From: Sediminispirochaeta smaragdinae DSM 11293
Lineage (GTDB): Bacteria; Spirochaetota; Spirochaetia; DSM-16054; Sediminispirochaetaceae
Assembly (NCBI RefSeq): GCF_000143985.1
Contig: NC_014364.1
Coordinates: 1,736,001-1,800,000, forward strand
DNA length: 64,000 nucleotides
Direction: 5' to 3'
The notes under the pieces were generated by a model. That model was not told where the DNA came from. It saw only the letters and a list, made by a program, of their open reading frames with translations, and made no database searches. A program made the position numbers and the translations under genes. Shown piece by piece: positions 25,498 through 35,080 of this stretch. Numbering within the stretch: position 1 is the first letter of the stretch; each line of letters begins with the position of its first letter.

Positions 25498-27015
25498 ATG
25501 GGTCGACATCGTTACATCGGTGCCCTGGACCAGGGAACCACCAGCAGCCGGTTTATTCTTTTTGATCACGGGGGAAGGATTGTTGCTGGCCATCAATTGG
25601 AACATCGTCAGATCTACCCTAAACCAGGGTGGGTCGAGCATGATCCTCTTGAAATCTGGCAACGTTGTTGCGATGTTATCCGTGCCACCCTCCAGAAAAG
25701 TGGCGTTGTCGCCGATGAGCTTGTCTCGATCGGTGTTACGAATCAGCGGGAGACGGTGGTCTGCTGGAATCCAAAGACCGGAAAACCCTTTTACAATGCC
25801 ATTGTTTGGCAGGATATGCGGACAAGTGATTATATCGAGGCTCTTGCAGCCGACGGTGGCTACGACCGTTTCCGCCTGAAAACAGGTTTGCCCCTTGCCG
25901 CCTATTTTTCAGGCTCGAAGATGAAATGGATGCTGGATACTATCCCCGGTCTCAGAAAGGCTGCCGCAAAAGGTGAAGCAGTTTTCGGTACCATCGACAC
26001 CTATATCATTTGGCAACTCACCGGGGGTCCGGGACGGGGAATCTTGGTAACCGACGTCACCAATGCAAGCCGCACCTTTCTTATGAACATCACCGAACTT
26101 TGTTGGGACCAGGAGCTTTTAGACCTCTTCTCCATCCCCCGCAACATGCTTCCCGAAATTCGAAGCTCTGTTGCGGCTACTGCCTACGGTGTTACCGATG
26201 GTGGCGGACCTTTGGGGGGATGTCTTCCTATTTCCGGAATACTCGGTGATCAGCAGGCGGCCCTCTTCGGGCAGGCATGCTTCGAGAGGGGGAGCAGCAA
26301 GAATACCTATGGAACGGGCTGCTTTCTGTTACTGCATACCGGGGAAGAAATTGTTCATTCCCACCACGGTCTCCTCACCACCGTCGCCTGCCGTATCGGC
26401 AAGCAGCCTGCAACCTATGCACTCGAAGGATCTGTTGCCGTTGCGGGGCTGCTTGTCCAGTGGGTACGTGATAAGCTCGGTCTGATCAAAGAGTCCGGGG
26501 AAATCCGTGAGCTTGCTTCCCGTGTGAAGGATAACGGCGGTGTCTACATCGTTCCCGCATTCAGCGGGCTCTTTGCTCCCTATTGGAGGACTGATGCCCG
26601 GGGCATCATTGCCGGGCTCACCGGATATGTCGATTCGGGACACATCGCCCGGGCGGTCATCGAATCAACCGCTTTCCAGACGAAAGATATCTGCGATGCA
26701 ATGGAAAAAGATTCCGGTCTCACGTTTAGCGAGCTTAAGGTGGATGGCGGGGCCGTTGTTGATGAGCTTTTGATGCAGTTCCAGGCCGATCTCCTCTCCA
26801 TCCCCGTCATTCGCCCCGAGGTGACCGAAACAACGGCGCTCGGAGCAGCGTATGCCGCAGGTCTTTCGGTCGGATTCTGGAGCGGTCTATCAGAGTTGAA
26901 GGGCCACTGGAGGGAGGAAAAACGATGGATTGCCTCAATGGGGACGGACGAACGGGAGAAGCAACTCCGTTTCTGGTACAAAGCGGTCGAGCGCACCAAA
27001 GGGTGGCTGGACTGA
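25498..27015 (+). CDS. glpK: Glycerol kinase
   Basis: A 505-residue FGGY kinase. The N-terminal motif 'ALDQGTTSSRFILFD' and 'YPKPGWVEHDPLEIW' are classical GlpK. 'VTNQRETVVCWNPKTGKPFYNAIVWQDMRT' holds the glycerol-contact residues, and 'GTGCFLLLHTGEE' plus 'YIVPAFSGLFAPYWRTDARG' mark the ATP and glycerol sites. It makes glycerol-3-phosphate in the cytoplasm. GAGGTGAGC precedes the ATG at 25498. It is followed 19 bases later by a cardiolipin synthase, a sensible partner since glycerol phosphate feeds phospholipid synthesis. Confidence 0.95.
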   Translation: MGRHRYIGALDQGTTSSRFILFDHGGRIVAGHQLEHRQIYPKPGWVEHDPLEIWQRCCDVIRATLQKSGVVADELVSIGVTNQRETVVCWNPKTGKPFYNAIVWQDMRTSDYIEALAADGGYDRFRLKTGLPLAAYFSGSKMKWMLDTIPGLRKAAAKGEAVFGTIDTYIIWQLTGGPGRGILVTDVTNASRTFLMNITELCWDQELLDLFSIPRNMLPEIRSSVAATAYGVTDGGGPLGGCLPISGILGDQQAALFGQACFERGSSKNTYGTGCFLLLHTGEEIVHSHHGLLTTVACRIGKQPATYALEGSVAVAGLLVQWVRDKLGLIKESGEIRELASRVKDNGGVYIVPAFSGLFAPYWRTDARGIIAGLTGYVDSGHIARAVIESTAFQTKDICDAMEKDSGLTFSELKVDGGAVVDELLMQFQADLLSIPVIRPEVTETTALGAAYAAGLSVGFWSGLSELKGHWREEKRWIASMGTDEREKQLRFWYKAVERTKGWLD

Positions 27016-27034
27016 ACCGCAGGCAGGATACGCT

Positions 27035-28486
27035 ATGCCGATTCTCAATGTGATTAGTCCCTATCTTTATTATATTTATTTTCTCTTTGTCATAGTACTG
27101 ACAATCACTATTCTTTTGGATAACAAACCCCCCGAGGTGACCGTTGCCTGGCTCCTTGCCATCTACTTTCTTCCTTATGTGGGTGCTGTTATCTATTTGT
27201 TCAGTGGTGTCAACTGGAAGAAGCGGAAAATTGTCAAACAGCTTCCCGAGGTAACCTTTAAAACCTATCTCGGCCCGATTCTTGAACAGCAGCGTCATTT
27301 TCTCGAGGCAGTCAGCAGGAAAATCGACAACGATATGGCCAAGACCGTCTCTCTTGTCCTTAACTCGAGTAACGCCATTATTACCCTCGATAATCAGGTC
27401 GATTTCTTTTACGAGGGAGGTCCCCTTTTTGAGCGGATGGTCGAGGATCTGGAAAGAGCCGAGGAGACGATTCATCTGGAGTACTTTATCTACAAGAGTG
27501 ACAGGATCGGGCAGCGCATCGGGGAGATCTTGAAGCGAAAGGCCCGAAAAGGGGTAAAGGTCCGCGTTCTTTTCGATGGCGTCGGGAATTTCCGGAAGAT
27601 GAGCTGGCGCTTCAAGCGTGAGCTGCGGGAAAGCGGTGTAGAGGTCCGCTATTTTCTCGATCCCTTCAATGTTCTCACCGGAAGGCTACTGAATTACTGC
27701 AACCACCGAAAAATCGTCGTTATCGACGGAAAGACAGCCTATACCGGGGGAATGAACATTGGTGATGAATATATAAACGGGGGAAGGCGCTTTTCATTCT
27801 GGCGGGATACCCATATACGGGTTACCGGTGAATCGGTAGCCATGCTTCAGGGGGTATTTCTGTCCGACTGGTATAATTCGGGAGGGGAGAAGATTATCGA
27901 CGAACGGTTCTTTCCCGAACCGGAGGTCGTAGACAACTATCTGCCCATCCAGGTGGTTTGCAGCGGCCCTGATTCCGATTGGTACACCCTAAAAAAGCTC
28001 TATTTTAACTTAATAGCAAATGCAAACGGTGAAGTTCTCATTCAAAGCCCTTACTTCATTCCCGACGAAAGTATTCGGAGTGCTTTGGAGGCATCGAGCC
28101 TTTCCGGAGTCGATGTCCACCTCATTATGACCGGGGTTGCCGATAAGCGTGTTCCTTTCTGGGTGGCTCATACCTATTTCGAGTCCCTGCTGAAGGCCGG
28201 CGTCAACATTTATTTTTATGAAAAGGGATTTTTCCATCCGAAGATGCTGGTTGTAGATGGCGACATCGCCACGGTAGGCAGCTGCAACATGGATGTTAGG
28301 AGCTTTCACCTTGATTATGAGCTTAACATGGTCTTCTATGGTGAGACGGTATGTAAAGGGCTTGTTGAACAATTCCGGAAGGATTTGCAGGAATGCCGAA
28401 AGCTGACCCCCGATGTCTATAACAAACTTAGTTTTCCTGCTCGCCTGCGTAACGGAGTCTTTAGGATGATTGCGCCTGTGCTTTGA
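27035..28486 (+). CDS. cls: Cardiolipin synthase (PLD family)
   Basis: A 483-residue membrane enzyme that condenses phosphatidylglycerols to cardiolipin. Two N-terminal membrane helices (about residues 10-28 and 38-60) precede two phospholipase-D HKD motifs, 'NHRKIVVIDGKTAYTGGMNIG' and 'FHPKMLVVDGDIATVGSCNMD'. The ATG at 27035 gives the expected hydrophobic N-terminus; an in-frame start 105 bases upstream would read through the glpK end. Confidence 0.93.
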   Translation: MPILNVISPYLYYIYFLFVIVLTITILLDNKPPEVTVAWLLAIYFLPYVGAVIYLFSGVNWKKRKIVKQLPEVTFKTYLGPILEQQRHFLEAVSRKIDNDMAKTVSLVLNSSNAIITLDNQVDFFYEGGPLFERMVEDLERAEETIHLEYFIYKSDRIGQRIGEILKRKARKGVKVRVLFDGVGNFRKMSWRFKRELRESGVEVRYFLDPFNVLTGRLLNYCNHRKIVVIDGKTAYTGGMNIGDEYINGGRRFSFWRDTHIRVTGESVAMLQGVFLSDWYNSGGEKIIDERFFPEPEVVDNYLPIQVVCSGPDSDWYTLKKLYFNLIANANGEVLIQSPYFIPDESIRSALEASSLSGVDVHLIMTGVADKRVPFWVAHTYFESLLKAGVNIYFYEKGFFHPKMLVVDGDIATVGSCNMDVRSFHLDYELNMVFYGETVCKGLVEQFRKDLQECRKLTPDVYNKLSFPARLRNGVFRMIAPVL

Positions 28487-28547
28487 TGCGGGGGTAAAGT
28501 GAAAAGCGCTGGAACAATTTTCGTTCCTGCGGTATGGTTGAACCAGC

Positions 28548-29372
28548 ATGGATCTGTTTGTCGATATCGGAACAATTGGGGAAGTCCTTCGGCTTCTCCT
28601 TGATATTTCCATACTCGCGTTTTTACTCTATCAGCTCTATATGATTCTGGCGGAAACCAGGGCGATTCAGCTGATAAAGGGTGCGCTGTTTCTCGGAATA
28701 CTTTATGCCGTCGCCTTTTTTCTGAAGCTGGAAACCATGCAGTGGATCATGAACAGCTTGGCGACGGTTATTGTCATTATTATTGCTATTGTTTTCCAGC
28801 CCGAGCTAAGAAATATTTTTACCAGGATCGGAAGAGGAGAATGGTTCAGAAGCGCTAGCCGGGCAAGGCCGGAACAACTTGATACAGTCATAAATGCCGT
28901 GGAAATTCTTGCAGCACGTCGTCGGGGGGCGTTAATTGTATTCCCCCGTAAGGTGGGCATTAAGAATTTGATCGATCAGGGGACAAAGTTGAATGCCGAT
29001 CTCTCAAGCAGCCTGCTTTTGACGATTTTCGGTCATGACACCCCTCTTCATGACGGAGCCGTTATCGTTTCCGGGGGAAAGCTTCTTTCCGCCGGCTGCT
29101 TCCTGCCCATGAGTGAGCAGACCGATATTCGCCGGAGCTTCGGGACCCGCCACCGTGCGGCTTTAGGTATGGCCGAGGATACCGATGCGGTGGTACTCGT
29201 GGTTTCGGAGGAGAGCGGCGCTATCTCCCTTGCCTTCGATGCGAACCTTCAATATGATCTTTCCTCTGCAGAGGTGGCAGGTACCTTGCGGGAACTTCTC
29301 GAATCCCCCGCAGATGAAAAGCAGGAGCAAAAACGGGAAATACGAGGAGAGGAGAGCGAGGATGAGATCTGA
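28548..29372 (+). CDS. cdaA: Membrane diadenylate cyclase CdaA
   Basis: A 274-residue c-di-AMP synthase. Three membrane helices (about residues 13-95) precede the DAC domain, whose active-site motifs 'HDGAVIVSGG' (DGA) and 'GTRHRAALG' (RHR) are intact. c-di-AMP controls potassium and osmolyte balance and cell-wall state in many bacteria. It overlaps cdaR by 11 bases, the same pairing as in Firmicutes; glmM is not present in this window. No clear ribosome site precedes the ATG. Confidence 0.93.
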   Translation: MDLFVDIGTIGEVLRLLLDISILAFLLYQLYMILAETRAIQLIKGALFLGILYAVAFFLKLETMQWIMNSLATVIVIIIAIVFQPELRNIFTRIGRGEWFRSASRARPEQLDTVINAVEILAARRRGALIVFPRKVGIKNLIDQGTKLNADLSSSLLLTIFGHDTPLHDGAVIVSGGKLLSAGCFLPMSEQTDIRRSFGTRHRAALGMAEDTDAVVLVVSEESGAISLAFDANLQYDLSSAEVAGTLRELLESPADEKQEQKREIRGEESEDEI

Positions 29373-30324
29373 TCTGCTCTTTGAACGGCTTCTGCATAAC
29401 TGGCCTGCGAAGGTGCTTTCCGTTGCCATTGCGATCTTTCTTTTTCTTTTCAACCGCATGGCGACCCTCGAGGAACGCTTCTTTTCGGTTCCCCTGGAGG
29501 TCCATAGCAGTGAAAATTTCATCCCTGCAGAATCACTTCCCGAAAACGTACGGGTTACGATTCGGGGTCGCAGCCAGGAGGTGAATTTGATTTTGGCCGA
29601 AGATATCAGAGCCTGGATCGATTTCAGCGGTTTCGATCACGAAGGAACATTTTCGGCAGCGGTCCAGATTGAGAAAAAAGGTGCTGCACTTCATGCCGAC
29701 CCCATAGAGATTAGGGTTGATCCTGCAACCTTGACGATACGTTTTGAAAAACGAATGCGCAAAAGTGTGGAGGTCTCGCCTAATGTGACAGGCTTTCCTG
29801 CCAAGGGATACGAATTGAGCCAGTATTTTCTTACGCCCACCACCGTTGAGGTGGAGGGTGTGCGCAGCACCATCGAACATCTGCGTTCTGTTTCCACCGA
29901 AGATATCGATATCGGCGGCAAGACCGAGGACTTCACCGTTAGGGTGAGGCTGGAACGACCTGATCAGACAACCCGTTTTCCCGGCGGCGATGTGGTTGAA
30001 TTCTATGGTGTAATCCAGGAGAGTGTGATTCTTAAAAGCCTTGAAAACCTTGATGTGATTGCCCTTGATCTCGATCCCTCTTTTGAACTTAGTGGGGAGA
30101 TGCCGTCGAATCAGATGCGGATTCAGGGACGGCAGCTTCTCCTTGAAGGGCTGGGTCAGGGGGATATTCGATTTACCATCGATTGCAGCACCATTGAGCG
30201 TCCGGGGACCTATCTCCTGCCGCTGGTTCCCGATGTTCCTCAGGGGATCCTTGTTTTGCGCTATGATCCCGCGGAGGTGAGGGTTGATGTGCGTTATGCC
30301 GAGGTTCAGGAGCCGCAACAGTGA
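29362..30324 (+). CDS. cdaR: YbbR-domain protein, CdaA regulator (CdaR-like)
   Basis: A 320-residue protein with one N-terminal membrane helix (about residues 13-31) and an extracytoplasmic part made of YbbR-like repeats ('VPLEVHSSENFIPAESLPENVRVTIRG', 'VSPNVTGFPAKGYELSQYFLTPTTVEVEG', 'VIALDLDPSFELSGEMPSNQMRIQG'). CdaR binds CdaA and modulates its activity in known systems. The ATG at 29362 inside the end of cdaA is the first start that gives the membrane helix. Confidence 0.88.
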   Translation: MRSDLLFERLLHNWPAKVLSVAIAIFLFLFNRMATLEERFFSVPLEVHSSENFIPAESLPENVRVTIRGRSQEVNLILAEDIRAWIDFSGFDHEGTFSAAVQIEKKGAALHADPIEIRVDPATLTIRFEKRMRKSVEVSPNVTGFPAKGYELSQYFLTPTTVEVEGVRSTIEHLRSVSTEDIDIGGKTEDFTVRVRLERPDQTTRFPGGDVVEFYGVIQESVILKSLENLDVIALDLDPSFELSGEMPSNQMRIQGRQLLLEGLGQGDIRFTIDCSTIERPGTYLLPLVPDVPQGILVLRYDPAEVRVDVRYAEVQEPQQ

Positions 30325-30701
30325 TTATCGGAATAGGGGTGGATGTCGTGGACACGGCACGACTTGAACACTGGGTCAAAAATCCGAAGATGCTCGCCCG
30401 TTTCTTTCATCCTGCTGAGGTAGCCGCCGCCCTGGATCGGGGGGCCGCCGCGGTTCTCTCCCTTGCGGCGCGTTTTGCCGCAAAAGAGGCCTTTGGCAAG
30501 GCCCTCGGTACCGGTATGCGAGGGCTCGTTTTGCGTGATATAGAGGTAATCAATCAACATAACGGAAAACCGGAGATTCAGCTTTACGGAACGGCCCTCA
30601 GGGCCTTTAGGCGCTCTGGCGGCAGGTTTCTCCATCTCAGCCTCACCCATGAAAAAAAGGCTGCCGTGGCAATGGTTGTCATAGAAGGAGATTCCATATG
30701 A
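30321..30701 (+). CDS. acpS: Holo-[acyl-carrier-protein] synthase
   Basis: A 126-residue enzyme that moves 4'-phosphopantetheine from CoA to acyl carrier protein. Magnesium ligands are expected in 'IGIGVDVVDTARLE' (Asp8) and 'ARFAAKEAFGKALGTG' (Glu). The GTG start overlaps the cdaR stop by 4 bases and the stop overlaps the next gene by 4 bases. Confidence 0.92.
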   Translation: MIIGIGVDVVDTARLEHWVKNPKMLARFFHPAEVAAALDRGAAAVLSLAARFAAKEAFGKALGTGMRGLVLRDIEVINQHNGKPEIQLYGTALRAFRRSGGRFLHLSLTHEKKAAVAMVVIEGDSI

Positions 30702-31567
30702 GTGATGAACAAGCTGTTTCTACTTTGACCTTTTTCAGCAAGGATGAGATCGAATGCCCTGTCTGTGGTGCCACGTTTTATCGGGAAGAGCTCCGTACCG
30801 GTAGGGGGCGTTTAATTGCCGGCGAATTGACCGACGAACTTCGTCGTCTCTACGAGCCCAGCCAGAAATATGGCGAGGTCTATCCCCTCATCTATACCAT
30901 CACCGTCTGCCCCGTCTGCTTTTATGCGGCATATGTGGCAGATTTTTCTACGATCGAGGAGCCTGTTGCTGCTAAGCTGCGCGATCAGCAGGATCAGAGA
31001 CACCGGCTTGTCGATTCTCTTTTCCCTTCCCTTGATTTTCGTGGACGGCGAACGCTTATCGAAGGAACGGCCGGCTATATTCTCACCACCTCTTCCATGG
31101 ACGCCTTTTCCTCCGATAGAAGCCCCACCATTAAGCAGGGGCTCTCCTCTCTCCGGGCCGCCTGGCTTGCCGGAGACCTCCATCATAAATACCCTGAGGA
31201 AAACTACGACTATCTCGCAAATGTCCTTTATAATAAGGCCCGTTTTTTTTACACCCTTGCCATTGAGTATGAGGGGGACGGACATCAGAGTATAAGTGAT
31301 GCGGGTCACCTTGGCCCCGATCTTGACAAGAATTACGGCTATGACGGTGCACTCTACATTGCGGCTCTACTTGAGTACTATCATGGTAGCGACGATGATA
31401 TTTCTTCCAGGATTAAGAGCCTTGAGCGTGCCAAAAGGACCGTAGCCCGTATCTTCGGAATGGGCAAGGCATCTAAGAATAAGCCTACGGCTCTTCTTGA
31501 AAAGGCCAAGGAGCTGCATTCCGCCATCGGCAATGAGGTAAAACACCTTCAGGACTCTTTGGGGTAA
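30698..31567 (+). CDS. DUF2225 protein
   Basis: A 289-residue cytoplasmic protein with two CxxC pairs, 'IECPVCGATF' (C20, C23) and 'TVCPVCFYAAY', probably holding a metal, followed by a helical repeat-like C-terminal part ending in 'ELHSAIGNEVKHLQDSL'. DUF2225 is widespread in Firmicutes and spirochaetes; no biochemical role is established to my knowledge. It is embedded in the operon with acpS and truA, with 1-base and 4-base junctions. Confidence 0.82.
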   Translation: MSDEQAVSTLTFFSKDEIECPVCGATFYREELRTGRGRLIAGELTDELRRLYEPSQKYGEVYPLIYTITVCPVCFYAAYVADFSTIEEPVAAKLRDQQDQRHRLVDSLFPSLDFRGRRTLIEGTAGYILTTSSMDAFSSDRSPTIKQGLSSLRAAWLAGDLHHKYPEENYDYLANVLYNKARFFYTLAIEYEGDGHQSISDAGHLGPDLDKNYGYDGALYIAALLEYYHGSDDDISSRIKSLERAKRTVARIFGMGKASKNKPTALLEKAKELHSAIGNEVKHLQDSLG

Positions 31568-31568
31568 C

Positions 31569-32330
31569 ATGGCTCGAAGGATAAAGATGATCGTTGCCTA
31601 TGACGGAAGAAAATTTTCCGGATGGCAGGTCCAAAGGGAGGACAGAACCGTTCAGGGGGTTATTGAGGCGGCCCTGGAGTCCATGGAGAAGCAAAAGGTG
31701 AGGGTGTTCGCCGCCGGCCGTACCGATTCGGGGGTCCACGCCCGGGGCCAGGTCGTCCATTTCGATACGAGCCTTTCCTCAATTGAAGCGGATAAATTCG
31801 CTCCTGCTTTGAACGCCATCCTGCCTGCCGACGTCCGTATTGTCGGCTCCTATGCCGTTCCCGATGATTTTCATGCCCGCTACTCTGCGAAGGCTCGAAG
31901 TTATCGCTATTTCCTTTACCCGGGAGTTTGCGTTTCCCCGCTCCTGCGCCCCTATTGCTATGCCCGTAGGTCCCTGCCGTCCATTGGGGCCCTCAACAGG
32001 GCTGTCTCTCCTTTATTGGGCAGCCATGATTTTTCTAGCTTTTCCGCATCAGGTGATCCCTCGCCCTCAAAGGTCAGGGTGATCTATCAGGCGGTTTTCC
32101 TGCAGCATAGGGGTATGATAGAGTTTAGAATAACGGGAAACGCCTTCCTGTGGCGTATGGTTCGTTCGATTGTCGGAACCGCCCTTGAGGTGGCTTCTGC
32201 CGAGGAGCCTGCTCGAGCCATGAGGCTCATTCTTGATGAGAAGGATCGGAGCCTCGCCGGTACGACTGCCCCGGCGAGGGGGCTTTTTTTCTGGCGGGTT
32301 CATTACACCATGGAGCAGCTTTATGGATGA
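31569..32330 (+). CDS. truA: tRNA pseudouridine(38-40) synthase TruA
   Basis: A 253-residue pseudouridine synthase. The catalytic aspartate lies in 'AAGRTDSGVHARGQV'. Other family marks are 'YDGRKFSGWQVQ', 'GSHDFSSFSASGD' and 'ITGNAFLWRMVRSIVGT'. It overlaps the uracil-DNA glycosylase gene by 8 bases. Confidence 0.93.
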   Translation: MARRIKMIVAYDGRKFSGWQVQREDRTVQGVIEAALESMEKQKVRVFAAGRTDSGVHARGQVVHFDTSLSSIEADKFAPALNAILPADVRIVGSYAVPDDFHARYSAKARSYRYFLYPGVCVSPLLRPYCYARRSLPSIGALNRAVSPLLGSHDFSSFSASGDPSPSKVRVIYQAVFLQHRGMIEFRITGNAFLWRMVRSIVGTALEVASAEEPARAMRLILDEKDRSLAGTTAPARGLFFWRVHYTMEQLYG

Positions 32331-33045
32331 AAAGCTTCTTGAAAGCTATTGGAACCTATTGAATCTTGGGGATGATTATCTGCGCTGTGGCAGGAAAAGG
32401 AGACATCCCAGCCTCCGGGATGCGGGATTCACGGGGCTCAAAGCCTCTCCGGCTCTTCGGTCCGTCCCTGCAAGGGATACGGATCCGGCCCTGCTTTTAA
32501 AGGAGATTGCTCAGGAGGTCTCCTCCTGTACAGCCTGCAGGCTTCACGAAGGGCGGCATCACGCGGTTCCCGGTGAGGGTGTGGTCCATCCCATGGTTCT
32601 AATCATCGGTGAGGGACCTGGGGCCCAGGAGGATGCCAGCGGAAGGCCTTTCGTCGGTCCTGCCGGGCAATATCTCGACAAATGGATGAAGGCTATCGGC
32701 CTTTCACGGTCGGAGCATCTCTTTATAGGGAACGTCATCAAGTGCAGGCCCCCAGGCAACCGTGATCCTCTTCCCGACGAGGCGGCGGCCTGCCGTCCCT
32801 TCCTTGACCGGCAAATCGATATCCTACGTCCGAAGGCCATTCTGACGGTGGGACGGATAGCCATGCAGCTTTTGCTCGATACCACCGATGGAATCGGACG
32901 GCGTCACGGCAAACGCTTTGAGTATCGCGGTATTCCTCTTGTCCCCACCTATCACCCAAGCGGAGTGCTTCGTAATCCGGAATACCGCGCCCCTGTCTGG
33001 AAGGATCTTAAAGCCCTGCGGAGTCTGCTCGAGGAGTTGGGTTGA
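32323..33045 (+). CDS. Uracil-DNA glycosylase, family 4/5-like
   Basis: A 240-residue base-excision repair enzyme. Motif A is 'GEGPGAQEDASGRPFVGPAG', motif B is the C-terminal 'PTYHPSGVLRN', and the [4Fe-4S] ligands are expected in 'CTACRLHEGR' and 'VIKCRPPGNRDP' with two further cysteines. The ATG at 32323 is the only start near the truA end that avoids reading the truA frame region. The N-terminal 60 residues are not part of the core domain. Confidence 0.88.
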   Translation: MDEKLLESYWNLLNLGDDYLRCGRKRRHPSLRDAGFTGLKASPALRSVPARDTDPALLLKEIAQEVSSCTACRLHEGRHHAVPGEGVVHPMVLIIGEGPGAQEDASGRPFVGPAGQYLDKWMKAIGLSRSEHLFIGNVIKCRPPGNRDPLPDEAAACRPFLDRQIDILRPKAILTVGRIAMQLLLDTTDGIGRRHGKRFEYRGIPLVPTYHPSGVLRNPEYRAPVWKDLKALRSLLEELG

Positions 33046-35033
33046 ACGACTACTTTCTTCAACTTCTGTTTAATCTTCCTCTTGATGATAGCTTTACCTA
33101 TCTTCCTCCTCTTGATGAAGCACAAGAGGAGCCCCCTTCTCTGGAAGCTTTTGCAGCCCGGTGGAGAGGCAGAAGGGTAATAGCCCCTTTCGGCCGCAGG
33201 TCCGTCACCGGCTTTGTGGTTGACGTTAGCGATCATCCCCCGAAAGGCGATTTTACCATTCGCAGGGTGACTCGATGCATCGATGATGAACCGCTTTTCG
33301 GCGATCAGGAGCTGGAACTTGCCTCCTGGATGGCGTCGATGTACCTGGCAAGCACGGGAGAGGCCCTTGCCGCGATGCTTCCCGGTGGAAGGCGAGAGAG
33401 TTCGGTCCCCTCCTTTAGCGTGGAGGAGGAGATAGCTGCGATCAAGCCTCACTCGCTGTCCTCGCAGCAGTCGTCCGCCCTCGAGGCAATCCTCGGCAAT
33501 GATCAACGGGCAAAGTACCTTTACGGGGTCACCGGATCCGGAAAGACCGAGGTCTTCCTCAGGGCTGCGGAGGCGACGATTGCCGCTGGCAAAGGTGTGA
33601 TCTATCTTGTGCCCGAAATCTCCCTTACGCACCAGCTTGTCGATGCAATACGAGGCCGTTTTACCGACCAGGTTGCTCTTCTCCACTCTGCCCTTACTCC
33701 GAGCCAGCGTCTTGCCGAATGGAAGAAGTTGCGCGGGGGCCAGGCCCTGCTTGCCGTGGGGGCCCGCAGTGCCGTCTTCGCTCCGATCAAGAAACTCGGC
33801 ATGATCATCATCGATGAAGAGCATGAGGCCAGCTACAAGTCGGGCACTTCTCCCAGATATCATGCCCGGCAGGTTGCCATGCGACGGGCGGCCCTTTCAG
33901 GAGCCCGGCTTGTCATGGGCAGTGCAACCCCATCGGTGGAGGCCTACGCCTTTATGGAAGAGGGGAGCATTCAGCGTCTCTCCCTTACCGAGCGGATTGC
34001 AGGAGGCGTGCTTCCCTCCGTTGAGGTCGTCGATATGAGGGGCAAGAACGGAACCCTTTCCGATGAGCTCATCGCCAGGATGCGTTCGGCGAAAGAGGCC
34101 GGTCGCCAGTCGATTCTCTTTTTGAACCGGCGGGGGTTCAGCTACTTTTTTCACTGCCGAAGCTGCGGCTATCAGATGACATGCAAACGCTGTTCGGTGG
34201 CCCTTACCTTTCATAAGAGCAGCGGACGCATGGTGTGCCACTATTGTGGGTGGAGTCGCCCTCCCTTGGAGGTCTGCCCGGAATGCGGTTCCCTTGATGT
34301 CGGTTATTCCGGCTTCGGAACGGAAAAGATAGAAGAGGATGTGCGAAACCATTTCCCCGATTTCCGTCTCGAGCGGGCTGATACCGATGCGGTTAAAAAG
34401 AAGGGGAGTCTTAAGCGTATCCTCGACCACTTTAAAAAAGGACAGACCGATGTTCTCCTTGGAACCCAAATGGTTGCCAAGGGGCTCAATTTTCCCGGAG
34501 TCTCTCTCGTCGGCATTGTTCAAGCCGATAGTTCGCTTCATCTGCCCGATTTTCGTTCCCGTGAACGAACCTTTGCCCTGATTACCCAGGTTGCGGGAAG
34601 GGCTGGACGCTACGACAGCGATGGACGTGTGGTGATTCAAACCTTTACCCCGGAGGATCCTGCCATAGCCTTGGCTTCCGAGGGAAGGGTGGAGGAATTT
34701 TATCGTCAGGAGCTGGAGAGCCGCAGAGCGCTTGGCTTTCCCCCTGCCTCTCGGCTGCTTCGTCTCGTTTTTCGCAGCCGTGATGCAAAGGAGGCTGAAG
34801 CTGCCTGTGAGCGGGCCGCTTCCTTTTTGCGATCGCAGCTTCCCCGAGGTTCTGAAATTCTTGGTCCCGCCGAGTGTCCGATCGCCATTATTGCGAAGAA
34901 CTATCGATTTCAGTTGATCCTGCGTGCCCGGAAACTTTCCATGCTGTTACCGGCTGTCACAGGGTATCGGCGGCAAAAAAGGGGGAAAGGCCTTTACGTT
35001 GAGTACGATGTCGATCCTGTTTCACTTCTTTGA
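33042..35033 (+). CDS. priA: Primosomal replication-restart helicase PriA
   Basis: A 663-residue superfamily-2 helicase that reloads the replisome at stalled forks. Walker A 'GVTGSGKTEVFL', 'LVPEISLTHQLV', the DEEH box 'IIIDEEHEASYKSG', and the zinc cysteines of 'CRSCGYQMTCKRC' and 'CHYCGWSR...CPECGS' are all intact. It is somewhat shorter than the 732-residue E. coli protein, mainly at the N-terminus. The TTG start follows GAGGAG by 5 bases and overlaps the previous stop. Confidence 0.95.
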   Translation: MNDYFLQLLFNLPLDDSFTYLPPLDEAQEEPPSLEAFAARWRGRRVIAPFGRRSVTGFVVDVSDHPPKGDFTIRRVTRCIDDEPLFGDQELELASWMASMYLASTGEALAAMLPGGRRESSVPSFSVEEEIAAIKPHSLSSQQSSALEAILGNDQRAKYLYGVTGSGKTEVFLRAAEATIAAGKGVIYLVPEISLTHQLVDAIRGRFTDQVALLHSALTPSQRLAEWKKLRGGQALLAVGARSAVFAPIKKLGMIIIDEEHEASYKSGTSPRYHARQVAMRRAALSGARLVMGSATPSVEAYAFMEEGSIQRLSLTERIAGGVLPSVEVVDMRGKNGTLSDELIARMRSAKEAGRQSILFLNRRGFSYFFHCRSCGYQMTCKRCSVALTFHKSSGRMVCHYCGWSRPPLEVCPECGSLDVGYSGFGTEKIEEDVRNHFPDFRLERADTDAVKKKGSLKRILDHFKKGQTDVLLGTQMVAKGLNFPGVSLVGIVQADSSLHLPDFRSRERTFALITQVAGRAGRYDSDGRVVIQTFTPEDPAIALASEGRVEEFYRQELESRRALGFPPASRLLRLVFRSRDAKEAEAACERAASFLRSQLPRGSEILGPAECPIAIIAKNYRFQLILRARKLSMLLPAVTGYRRQKRGKGLYVEYDVDPVSLL

Positions 35034-35080
35034 CTGGGCGATTGACGGTACCTATCTCTTTTTTATACTATTATGAAACG

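Noticed and set aside
32952-33863. 303-codon open frame on the minus strand opposite priA
   Set aside because: It lies fully inside the start of priA, has no domain, and its sequence is typical of antisense translation.
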